From Oxytricha trifallax (taxonomy: Eukaryota; Ciliophora; Spirotrichea; Sporadotrichida; Oxytrichidae): DNA of 64,000 bases. How positions within the stretch are numbered: position 1 is the stretch's first letter; the number at the start of each line of letters is the position of its first letter. Location: contig ARYC01000267.1 of the NCBI GenBank assembly GCA_000711775.1, positions 1 to 64,000 on the forward strand, given 5' to 3'. The notes below the pieces were generated by a model that was not told where the DNA came from, did no database searches, and saw only the letters and a program-made list of their open reading frames with translations. Below, in pieces: positions 47,738 through 58,279 of this stretch. A program made the position numbers and the translations under genes.

Positions 47738-50192
47738 TTTAAACAAACAATCCGTGTAAGCCTTCCTCAAGAGCTAAGTATCTAATATACCTTCCCATTT
47801 GATCAGTATTAAATACATCAGAGTAAGTATCCACTTTCTTCTTTTCAATTATATTCCCAATTATTTGATTATTAAACAATCTATCTGGTTTAATAAACTC
47901 AACTACATCTTAATATTTTAACCCAAACTTCTCTGAATCAGCCATATCTAAATAATACCCCAATTCTGGTCCATAATTAAGTTTCGTATAATATGTGTAA
48001 GCTTTTGCGTAAGAAACACTAGTTGATATCATATAATCTGGAGAGTTAAGTAAAACTTTCTAATCAAGCCATTAATGATAGGTGAGTTCTTTATTTGTGC
48101 AAGTTTTTATAGGAGATAGGCTTGAAGTGCAGATTTCTTTGTAATGCTCTTGTATAGGCTGTAAAATGTTTGTTACAAGATAGGTTTTAAACTTTGAACT
48201 CTCATCATATAAAAATAACTCTAGTTAATCCTAGCTCCAGCCTAATAGAAACAGCAAATCTACATAATTTCTTGGAATATTAGTCATTCCATTCAAGTAT
48301 ATGTTAATCCATGAAAATGCTGTTTTTTAAATATCACTCCAATTAAAAGTGGCTATTTAAAAGTCTCCTCCATCACATAGAGACTATGCTAAATTTATTT
48401 CCAATCCAAAATTATTCTGATAAAATGGTTCACAGCCTTAAATTAAATCTAAAATGTTCTCAAATTATTAAGCATAAATCAAAATAGGAAACTCTTATTC
48501 CATTTTACTGATAGATTATTTGATGGATTTCGCTCCAATCTATGATAAAGCCTTTAGCTAAACTTTATCTTAATCTCTCTCAACTGTAGAAATTCTACAA
48601 TATTTAAGCCACAGATAAATAAGGTAAGATCTTTCATTTTATTCCAACCTCAAAAATTTAGTAACTTCGTCAAATGCACTTAAATCTAAACTTTTAAGAG
48701 GAGTGTGAGGTTAATCAACTATGTCAATAGTTATACTTCCAGCAACTAGTAATTTCTAGAGAGTTGTGATGTTAAAAAGTGAAATTTCTGAGGGAGGTGT
48801 TTGTTAATAATTCAAATCGAAAAGGTACTCGAAGTTCCCTGCAGGATTAAGTCTGTCTTAAAAGAGATTGACTTATTTGAAGTGGCTGTAAAGATTTTAG
48901 TTATCTTTAATTCTTTCAAGTAGCTTGTGTGTCTTAAAATAATTACTTCTATAGTATAAGTATTAATAAGAATTATAAAGAAAGATAATTCTGGGTAGCC
49001 AATATGAGTATCTGTAACTTAAGTAAACTTTTGGTTTCTTAAAAATATTTAAACTATTCAAAATTGTAATTTTTAATAGACTCTGATTCATTGCCTGGTA
49101 AACTCAAATTTCTAGTCAGATAGGAGTCAGCCCACTACCAATAAGCCACAGCCTGATCATCTTTCCACTCTGATGTCATTTTATTATAAACCCAGTTCCT
49201 ACCTTCTTGACTATACTTATTCCAATTAAACTCAAATTCTTTTGTTTATTTGTAAGTCAATCCAAAATGATCCCTAAGTTCATTGATTAAAAGATATCTG
49301 TCAACTGGGTCTTCGCCAATTGATAGGAACTGCCATCTTTAAAAGCTTGAAAAATAAGCGAATCCATATTCCTTATCATTAAACAGAGCAGATAGGATTG
49401 TATCTTCCAGTTGATTTATTGGACAAAAATATTTGTTTATATCACTTTTGCTTTATAGATAATTTTGCTAAACATATTGCCAAGAGTATCTACGAACTAA
49501 ATTAGTCCCTAAACCTTTGAAAACTACCAACTGTAAAATCTACAATTTAAAGTTATAAACTTCATAATTTTATCTTACTTAAATATAGATTTCCCAATCA
49601 TCAGAGTTTACTTTCGTGTACCAGATAGTTTAAGCTGCTATGTTTATATAATCAATCTTTGTATTGTAAAATTACAGAACACTTTCATCAGTGCCCTCTT
49701 TATCAAGGATCGATTCAAATTATTGAGTCATTGTTAATGAATTTTTCAAATTATTTGGTTGACCTGGTACTGCAAGCTGTTCATTCCAATCGATAGGATC
49801 TGAGTAATTTAAGTATTCTTTGTACATAAATGGGCCGTACTATTTCATTTAAGTTTATGCATAAAAATTTAAATGAAAACATATTTTCTTTTTCATTAGT
49901 GGCTTTATACCTTTAAATATAACCTAAAATTGATATCAATTCCTTAAATTCTTACATCTTCAGTATTAATACACTCATAAACATAGATATTTTGATAAGT
50001 GCTAATGTTATGTACTCCAGGAATTGACTTCCATATATCCATGTTTGACTAGCTCAATTTCCCCCAGTCCTTTGATTCTTATTAAATAATTCCATCTTTA
50101 ATAAAAGGCCAAGCGATACCTAGACATATCATACTTATACCAATAAGCATAAATATTATTGCCAAAATCAGGCACTTGTGAGATCTTTTCAT
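47738..50192 (-). CDS. CD36/LIMP-2-like scavenger receptor, N-terminal germline segment
   Basis: ATG at 50192 gives MKRSHKCLILAIIFMLIG, an N-terminal membrane anchor, then GIAWPFIKDGIIQQ and, after a 32-nt intron (49924-49955), the family motif KQYGPFMYKEYLNY. That motif appears when 48 bp (49849-49896, pointer ATGAAA) are removed. A second intron follows DDWEIYIQ. A long extracellular region (about 49550-47750) includes a frame change near 48980-49000. The segment reaches TTTGTTTAAA at 47738-47747 after EEGLHGLF. The C-terminal half, with the R-x-P-x-x-x-M-x-GY-x-DPL signature and second anchor, is on the opposite strand at 50285-51534. CD36-family proteins bind lipids or lysosomal enzymes. 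This one is about twice as long as animal CD36. Confidence 0.82.
49849..49896 (-). other. Putative 48-bp IES in CD36-like gene (pointer ATGAAA)
   Basis: TTTCAT (plus strand) at 49843-49848 and 49891-49896. Deletion with one copy puts PLMK directly before QYGPFMY, the conserved CD36-family motif, removing 16 unrelated residues. The length is in frame, so support comes from the motif rather than from a stop. Confidence 0.7.
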
Positions 50193-50284
50193 TTTATTCT
50201 ATTTTTATAAATAAATTATGAATATTTCCTGCCTTATTCATGCAATAAATCTGTGTATTTACATATAAAAAGTAAACATGTTTA

Positions 50285-51534
50285 TTTGTTTAAAGGACTC
50301 CCAAATAAATGATGGAAGGGTATACAGATCCTTTAATTTATGAGTAAAACCAAATTCCAATATATGAGGGAGGTAATTAACTTCTAGAACCTCATGTTTC
50401 ATTCAAAGATCCAGTACATGCTCCAAAAATAGCGAATGTCTCACTATTCACAGGAGCAGGAGATGACTATTTATTTGTTAAAAAATACGCTCGATGGCTG
50501 GGTAATGAAAATATCACAGTTTCGAATAAGTACTATGCGAATGTGTGGGAAACCTAAAACTTCAACTAGCAACCTTGGACAACAGGAATAAATGTAAATT
50601 ATTTATGTTTCTAATTATTTATTTAGATTGATGGGACAGACTCGTATTAATTCCATCCAGACATATCTGAAGAGGAGACTTTACAAGTATTCAATCAATT
50701 GGTTTCAAGAAACATGCCCTTCCAATATACTAATGACGATAGTTAAGGCTATTAAAAGCTAAAAGTAATGAATTATCAACTAGCAGACAATTTCATGAAA
50801 AATTCACAATTTTTCAGAGACAATTAAAAGTACAGAATTTACATTACAAACACTTAACCCCTTGATTCTATTTATAAAGCCCCTGTTATAGCTACAAAAG
50901 GAAATTACCTAAATTTAGAAGTGAATTACTTATCAAAAGTTGCTTAAATTGTTGATTAAAATGAAAATCCTGTATATTCATATCTTCCAGACGATGACTC
51001 TTTCTTAAGTGTGGATAAATATTCTGGCTTGACTTTACAGAAAAAGTTTAGGTTTCAGCTCAATATTAAGATGGAGAGAGATTAAATGATATTTGATAAC
51101 ATCAGGGATTTAGAGTTCTTTATTATACCTTATTTTTATTAGAAACGTGAAACTGTGCTGTCAAATGAATAAGCTTTAGATCTTTTAGATGGTCTATATT
51201 CATACAAAAACGTTTATATTTATAACATTAAAAGTTGCATGTATTTTTGTCATTTGAGTAAAAATTTTCTCATATCTTTTCTTATTAATAAAATCAAAGA
51301 TTTATATTTTTTGTATATTTATAAAACGGAAGAATGACCGGAATAGTAACTTTTGTTATTTCTGGATTTATTTTGATAGCTCTTGCTTTTGTGCTCCTTT
51401 ATCAATATAGAAAAATTAAAAGATTAGAGATTTTAGGAATAGATGATAAATATGAACATTTAGAAGAAGCAGCTATTGGAGAAAGTCATGCACTTAATAA
51501 TATTTCTTAAGTAAAGTTTGTTTAAAATATTTGA
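50285..51534 (+). CDS. CD36/LIMP-2-like scavenger receptor, C-terminal germline segment (inverted)
   Basis: The segment begins with TTTGTTTAAA (50285-50294), the inverted match of the end of the minus-strand segment. Joining there gives GLFVQRTPKQMMEGYTDPLI, the R-x-x-x-x-x-x-x-GY-x-DPL pattern of CD36 proteins, in frame on both sides. A 33-nt intron (50594-50626) follows. Then come IDGTDSYQFHPD, APVIATKGNYLNLEVNYL, PVYSYLPDDDSFLSVD, YSGLTLQKKFRFQLNI and FIIPYFYQKRETV, colinear with the CD36 ectodomain C-terminal half. After a 116-bp insert (51213-51328) a second membrane anchor TFVISGFILIALAFVLLYQY and a short tail end at TGA 51532. No ATG-led independent gene is needed; it lacks the N-terminal half. 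Confidence 0.85.
51213..51328 (+). other. Putative 116-bp IES in CD36-like gene (pointer AAAACG)
   Basis: AAAACG at 51207-51212 and 51323-51328, same phase. Without removal the frame ends at TGA 51334 before the anchor. With removal it reads YSYKNGRMTGIVTFVISG into the second membrane span. An 11-bp repeat TATATTTATAA also flanks most of this insert, but that join keeps the stopped frame. Confidence 0.8.
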
Positions 51535-52228
51535 AAAGAGCAATTAATAAGTTATTTTTTAATAATTATAAGTTATCATATATGAGCTTTGTAAAGAAAA
51601 ATATTCATAAGTTATCAATTAAGATCAGCATTAAATATATTTTTATTAATAATAAAACTTAATCAAATTCTAAGAGGATATAGTATGCATGATAGTTAAT
51701 TATTTTAATATTTTATGATTTGTTTATGGATTTAAATGTTAACTAATAGTTTTTTTTACCATAGATTTATATTATCTTAAAATCCAATTCTTATCTGTTA
51801 AAATTGAATAAAACTGATAATAAAAATTTGGGAATTTAATATTGTCATAATTTTATTATTTACTCTATTTTGATTTTAATAATTTTTCTACAATACTAAA
51901 ACTACTTTGAGCTCGAGAAACTAATCTAAACAATCTTATGTTGAACAATTATAATAATCGCATTAAAATTGACTTATTGATCGAATATTATATTAAATGA
52001 CATTATTTATTTTTAAGTATTTTGTTAATCAAATTTAAAAGCTTGATTAAAAAGACTTGAATAATAAGCTAATTTGGAATGATACTACGTAATGATTTAA
52101 AATTTTGGAATCTAGTTTTCTTACATATCAATATCTAGATTAATAAAAGGATTTGAGCTCTTAGGATAAACTCTGGTTTTAAAAGCGAAACTATCATCAA
52201 TCAAAATTAAAATTTGAAATATTATGAA
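51535..52228. other. AT-rich intergenic region
   Basis: Convergent 3' flanks of the CD36-like C-terminal segment and the next minus-strand gene. No gene seen. Confidence 0.5.
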
Positions 52229-52880
52229 TCATTATAAATTTATCTAATTTACATTTCCACTTACTTATTCATTATATATTAATGAATGTATGACAAAAAT
52301 CTCTTACTTTAAAATGTAAATAATAATATCATTAAAGTTATACAGGTATAGCTTGACTTATGGTTCACCCTCTAAATTCTGCACTTAGCTGATTGAGCAG
52401 ACCAGGACATTCTCCTCAACAGCTGGATCTATATAATGAAACTTCCTGCCCCTCACAAACTTTTGAGTCTCTAGAATGCCAATAGTTTGCTAAAATCTAT
52501 CCTTCATATCTTTCAAGTCTAGGTAAGCAGTGTTAAATTGCAGCAACTTAGATGCGTACTGGGAGGTGAAGTCTTTTCTATAACACAAAAAATTAATAAT
52601 TAAACTGTGTGAATCAAAGAAATATAAGTCTCATTATCGAGATGAGCTACTAATATGTTAAAGTAATTTCAATATATGAGAAAATATAAAAACCTGGTGA
52701 CTGTTAAAAATGGAGTCGATTAAATTGTGATTAATTTGTAGTTAAGAAAACTGAGAGTTAACATACATTGTGAATTCGTTATTATTGGCATCTGCAATTT
52801 GATCTCTGATTAAATTGTCTTTGTTCCAATCGAAAAACACTCTTTCAAATGCTTCATCATCACTCTATCAAATTTATTGT
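52229..52880 (-). CDS. Hypothetical small protein, at least two exons
   Basis: One exon contains DDEAFERVFFDWNKDNLIRD and QIADANNNEFT. After a GTATGT donor the next exon contains KDFTSQYASKLLQFNTAYLD, LKDMKDRFQQTIGILETQKF and RKFHYIDPAVEENVLVCSIS. The frame stays open through Gln codons to TGA at 52229-52231. The first exon upstream of the acceptor near 52870 was not identified. It looks like a small helical protein; family not recognised. Confidence 0.5.
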
Positions 52881-53029
52881 CCTAATCCACATTAAGTTTT
52901 ATAATATTATGTCATCTATAAATTATTTGATTGCTAAGTTAAAATTAAAGAAGATGTTAGGATTCATGATTATCTAAAAATAAAACTATAATAATAATTT
53001 TAAGAAATTTGAGAATCAAGTGATAAGTT

Positions 53030-53909
53030 ATGGAAAGTAATTAAAACAATAATAATCAAGATAAAATTCATTCCTATCAAAATACGTTTGATAACAATAT
53101 GAAAAATTCAACTACTCGTAAAGAGATTTTGCAACCAAATAATCTTAATTATTTGAAAACTCCTCAACTCACACAATTTCAACCTGAACTTAATCATAAT
53201 GATTAAAGAAATTAAAACTAAAATTTTTAACAAATGTTGAGTCATCATGACCCATAAATGACTCTGCAGTACAGCTTTCACGAAGTGAATTAGCTCTAAT
53301 CATAATAGTAATATTTGTAAAATCCTATCGATATAGATTACTAGAAAATGCTAAATGCACCTATGTAACAAACTTCCCCAGGTTTCTAGTACTAAAATTA
53401 ATAATTTTAGTACATGTAATAACAACGGTATCAGAATAGTATGACATCCTAGTAATTTTCAGAGCCACTACCAAATTACGGTCATCCTGTTTAAAACTAT
53501 TCTCCTTACTATTAGCCTTCATATCCTCAATAACTATCTACCACTAGTAACTTAAATGTGCAATTTTAGCAATAACTGCATTACTAATAGTAGCAGAATA
53601 TGAGAAGTGAAGTAGCCTATGGAATGCCTTCAGTTTATCAAAACACTAACATGGTTTAGGATGATTAATAATAGCCTTTACTTATCATCGAGCACTCTTA
53701 AATACCTTTGTATTACTCATTTACTTTAATTTATTCAATTATTAATATAAAAAAACTATATCTCTCAATAGTAAAGTCAATAACCTCGATTAGTTATTTA
53801 TCAAGAGGATGTGATTATAGTAAGAAGACGTAGAAAATTCATAGGGCTTTTGCTTATAATATTAGCAATAATTATCTTATTGATGTTGACGTTCAAAGTC
53901 GGCTTATGA
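53030..53909 (+). CDS. Gln/Asn/Pro-rich tail-anchored protein, tandem copy 1
   Basis: ATG at 53030, TGA at 53907-53909; 271 codons after removing a 67-bp insert. The body is Gln/Asn/Pro/Tyr-rich (for example NYGHPVQNYSPYYQPSYPQQ). The end reads IIVRRRRKFIGLLLIILAII and LLMLTFKVGL: four Arg, a single hydrophobic span and a very short tail, which is a tail-anchor arrangement. Paralogue of the next gene. A 69-bp stretch (53615-53683) coding AYGMPSVYQNTNMVQDDQQQ is identical in both. No known family; the body would face the cytosol. Confidence 0.72.
53735..53801 (+). other. Putative IES, 67 bp (pointer ATTTAT)
   Basis: ATTTAT at 53729-53734 and 53796-53801, same phase. Removal switches the frame from a chance continuation to YQEDVIIVRRRRKF and the membrane anchor. 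The paralogue at 54124-55004 has an insert at nearly the same codon. Confidence 0.75.
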
Positions 53910-54123
53910 AATCAAGGGGACGCGGTATCAAAGCATAATTACAAGTGACTTAATATTATTTAAGAATAAGTGAGAGACATGAATCTTTAAATATAATTTC
54001 AGGATCAAATAATTTTAGCATAAGATAGTGTTTTAATTCTTCTTAAATTCATATTTCTTCTCAAATTGTTAAGTAAAAAGTAAAACTATAATAATTAATT
54101 AAAAAAATCTCTAAAATTTGACA

Positions 54124-55004
54124 ATGGAAAATAATTAAGACAGAAATATTCCAGATCAAAAGCACCCCTAACAACTTACGACTGCTTAAACAACCCAGGA
54201 ATATTATCACGATTAATAGCCTCAAAACAATCTAAATTATTTAAATACGCCTTCTCTCATACAAGCTTAGCCAGTGCTAAACTATCATGATAACAAAAAT
54301 CCAAACTAAAATACTTAACAATTCTTAAACCATCCCGACTCATAAATTACTCTGTAATACAACTATCACGACGTTGATAAGAATTTATAGCAGTAAAAGA
54401 GTATATTAGAAGATAAAAATTAACTCGTGATGCAAAATGCCTCAATGTAACAAACCTCACCTACTCACTAGACCTAAAACTAATAACTTTAGTACACGTC
54501 ATAGTAATAATAGTATCAGAATAGTCAAACAAACTAACAATTTCCACAGGCACCACTACATTACGGTCATCCAGTTTACAATCCTTCACCCTACTATAGA
54601 CCACCATCTCCTCAATAAATATCTCCCACCAGTAACGCAAATGTGCAATTTTAACAATAACCTCCTCTGCCTTACTAATTGTAGCAGAATATGAATGCTG
54701 GAGTTGCCTATGGAATGCCTTCAGTTTATCAAAACACTAACATGGTTTAGGATGATTAATAATAGCCTTTACTTGTCATAGATCACTCTTCTGTACCTTT
54801 GTATTACTCATTTACTTTTATTTATTTAATTATTTATTGAAAAAGTCTTATGAAATTATTATCTCTCAATAGTACAATCCATAACCTCAAATTGTCATTC
54901 AACCAGTAAACTCATCAAGAATTAGAAGACGTAGAAGAATCGTAAGTCTTTTAGTTTTAGTCTTTGTCATTTTTTGGATTATATGGTTCACGACAATCTA
55001 TTGA
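54124..55004 (+). CDS. Gln/Asn/Pro-rich tail-anchored protein, tandem copy 2
   Basis: ATG at 54124, TGA at 55002-55004; 259 codons after removing a 104-bp insert. Composition and order follow copy 1: Gln/Asn-rich start, HYGHPVYNPSPYYRPPSPQQ, the identical AYGMPSVYQ block, then RIRRRRRIVSLLVLVFVIFW and IIWFTTIY as basic patch plus single C-terminal span. Outside the identical block the two copies have drifted considerably, and the anchor sequences differ while keeping the same character. Function unknown. Confidence 0.7.
54812..54915 (+). other. Putative IES, 104 bp (pointer ACTCAT)
   Basis: ACTCAT at 54806-54811 and 54910-54915, same phase. Removal joins PLYYS to SRIRRRRRIVSLL. The insert shares stretches such as TTATCTCTCAATAGTA with the insert in copy 1, so the IES predates the duplication while the pointer has shifted. 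Confidence 0.75.
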
Positions 55005-55261
55005 AGAAATTGATCATGGTGTTTATGCCGAATATTAATGAAATAATTACATTTTATGAAAAGTGAGAGAACAAGAATCTATCATATTATATTAATCATC
55101 GAATAAATTAAAGTATCTAAAAAGTATAGCAATTTTAAGAAATGTCTTAATTAATAATCATCAAATTACTTTCACATTAAATTAGAAAATACTGTATACA
55201 GTAAACTAAAAAAGTAGAATGGAATTTATTTAAGATATTTTAATAGAATTTTAATTTTTAA

Positions 55262-58174
55262 TCAATTAAAGTTATTTTCTTGAATCATTTCAATATCATA
55301 AATTTTATCATTGATTATTAATTTACACTTATTGTTATTATTATTTTTTGAATTATTGTTTAATCCTTGCTATGAGCTTTCAAGCTCGTTTTGAAGCTCT
55401 TATGGTATTAAAATAGTCAAGATTTTGGGGTTTTTAATTAAGCTTAAGTATTAAGCTTTCAGTTAGAATTCCCCTGGAATAAAGTTATCCCAACGCATTT
55501 GCTATAACTATTAGGGAATTTACTAATTAATCTAATCAATTTCTGGTTACTGATTAAATTCATTATTCATGAGTTTTTCCTAGCATTCATTGAGTAACTA
55601 ATTTAGGGGACTACCTGTTGACTGGAATAAATCGTATACAGGACTTCTGCAATCCATTATTTAGGGTTCTCGTGGGTCTATTTCAATTTCAGCAACGGGA
55701 CTTAGAATATTTGCATGCTGAACTTAGCTTGTGGGGTCACAATAGTCAGGGCTTCGTATTTCAATCACAGGTACTTCATTTTGAGTTTACAACAAATTCA
55801 ATGAGTTTGAAATCAAAAGCTGAGAGTTATTCTTTTAATCAGTTGGAGAAGAAGAATCAGTTTCGTTTATTCTAATGTCATTTGAGTTTGTTGGATCCAC
55901 ATTTTAAGATTAGGCTGTTATGAAGTTTGTTTGACATTTAATTGTAGAGTTTGGCTTTAGCTTCTTATTTTCAAGAATTTCACTTGAAAGGAACAAAGGA
56001 GATTTTGCATCTAAAATGTAGTTAACTTTTTCCTCTTCTTCTATTAATTTTTTACTTTTTCTGCAAGATGTTACTTTAGAGACTGAAGGAGTTACAAGAT
56101 CTTCAGTAACCATCTGATTTCGTTAATTTTAATCTTCCTAGTCTAAGTTATTTTCTTGTGAAAAATTCTTGGCTTATTTTTTGGATTGCGATTCCTATTT
56201 TCTCTCTTTCTTAACACTTCTCTTATTTTTAGTTTTTAAATCTTTCTCAATGTCATCAAAAGTTATTGGCTTTTCAATTTCCATATCTTCCTACAATTTA
56301 TCTCCACTTTAGTCTTTAGACTCTTGTGGTGAATCTTCAATACATCTTTTTGGTCTCTTTTTTATTTTATCATTTAATTCTTAAATTTTGTTCTAGTCCT
56401 TTAATTAGGATTCATTTTATCTTTTTCTGCCTTTTTGAGATTTTTTCTCCTTCTCACTGCTTGTTTTACCTTCAAACAATAGTGGCTGATCATTTATAGT
56501 AACTCTTTGAGTTTATCTACTTCCTGGTATACTTTCTTTCTTTTTCTATATTAATGTTGGCATTTAGCTTAGTATCTAGATTGAGTTTGTGGCAGTATTA
56601 CTAATCAGTTCCTCAGCTAAATTGTCTTAAAGCTACTAAGACTCGTCTGATTTATTAACTTGGCTTAACTTTAATAACTTAGAACTTCTTGTCATTCTCT
56701 TCTTTGGTGTCTCAATTTCATCTTAAATAAGGTTATTTTGTGATTAAAATTGCTTTGCCTTAATGATTGGCACACAGTCTGATTGTCTCTTATTTTTGGT
56801 ATTTTAAGATTGAGTTTTTTGTTTCATGTATCTCTTCTCTCGTAATTGAACATCTGGTTAATTAATTTACACTTTATCCTGTTCTGGTAATTATTTCTTT
56901 TGTAGAGCATTCTAAGATTTTAACTATTTTGCTTGAATAGCACTATCTCTGTCTGATTCAGACAAAAGATCCACACATGTTGGTGTACGATTTAATTCAG
57001 CGGTTATTCTTTACTTTTTGATTCTCATTTTCTATTACGATGGATTTTGAATATAATCTTGAGAGAAAACATTTCTGTTAGTATAATCCTAATCTCCCTG
57101 AGGAAGCAGCAAGGGTGACTGATTACATGAATTTTTGTTTTGCGTATTAAGCTGATTAATCAAATCTTCATGACTGGTAATAAGTTTTGAGATCTCTCTT
57201 TATTTTGGTATCTAATGAGATATGGGACTAGATGACGATTTTACAGCTTAAATTTTTTGACTTTGATACTCCTATATTTAATTTTCTACAAGATTCCAAA
57301 CGTTTATCTTTTGCTATCTATAATCACCCATTTCTTCTTAGCTTAATTCGCTCAGCTTAGCTAAAATTCCGTTCATAACTTCAATATTGTTCATGCTGAT
57401 AATAATGTCATCGAATGGCCACTTAATTGGGAAGAACATATCCAGCTTGTCGTCATAAAATCCACAGCCATTTAATTTCTTAAATACATCTTACAATCGG
57501 AGATTCTTCAATTTTGATAATGAATAATCTATTTCTAAAAACTCCTCTTTCCAGCAAGCCTCGTGAGTCTCTTTGTGATAATTTAATTCAGGAAGATTAC
57601 TAAATACAGATATTTCTTTTCTCTCAGCATGTGACTTCCCTAGGCAAAAATAAATGGCAGTCTTCAAATTACCCCTGCTGTTTTAATCTTTTAGCTTCAT
57701 GAAGTATTGAAGGAACAGGTAGAACATAGCTTTTTAATTATTTATCAATGATTAATTGGGATTTATCTTTGAATTTTAGCTAGCCAAATTTTGGATCATT
57801 GGAGATGAATACTACTATCTATTCTAAAATTAAGAGTTTTAAGGACTAGTTGTGGGATTTGTGCTTTAATTGGCTGTTGAATTATATGGTGACGCTGGGG
57901 ATCTAATTTCATTATTATGCTTTGAATTATTATGATTAAATCCTTAAGTCTAAATTTGCTAAAGTTGTTAGGCCTTGCCTCTCAAATTGTTAGATTAGAA
58001 ATTATTAACCTAACCTAAATTGGTATTTGATATTCTAGCTGCTTGTGGATTTTAATGTTCAGTTTGTCTTGTTCTGCTTTGTGAATAATTATTTCTATTG
58101 AATTAATTTTAATTGGAATTTGAATTTCTAAATTTATACTGATTTTGGTTTTGGCTTGTTCTCTTAGATCTCAT
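55262..58174 (-). CDS. 970-residue unknown protein, low complexity with a folded segment
   Basis: Uninterrupted 971-codon frame from ATG 58174 (MRSKRTSQNQNQYKFRNSNS) to TGA 55262-55264, the longest unbroken gene here. The first about 120 residues are Asn/Gln-rich. A segment with normal composition follows (about 57720-57330), including NLKTAIYFCLGKSHAERKEI, SVFSNLPELNYHKETHEACW and FFPIKWPFDDIIISMNNIEV. The rest is charged and Lys/Ser/Gln-rich with many basic clusters (KKRPKRC, KTKNKRSVKKERKQE), suggesting a nuclear protein. The end is again Asn/Gln-rich. I recognise no family. No introns or IESs are needed. Confidence 0.75.
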
Positions 58175-58279
58175 AAGTAAATTATTTTTTTGAATTGAAT
58201 AAAGTTATATTATTCTATATTAGTCTCCAAATATTAACTTTGGATTACCATAGAATTGAATATTTATTTATTCTATGTA

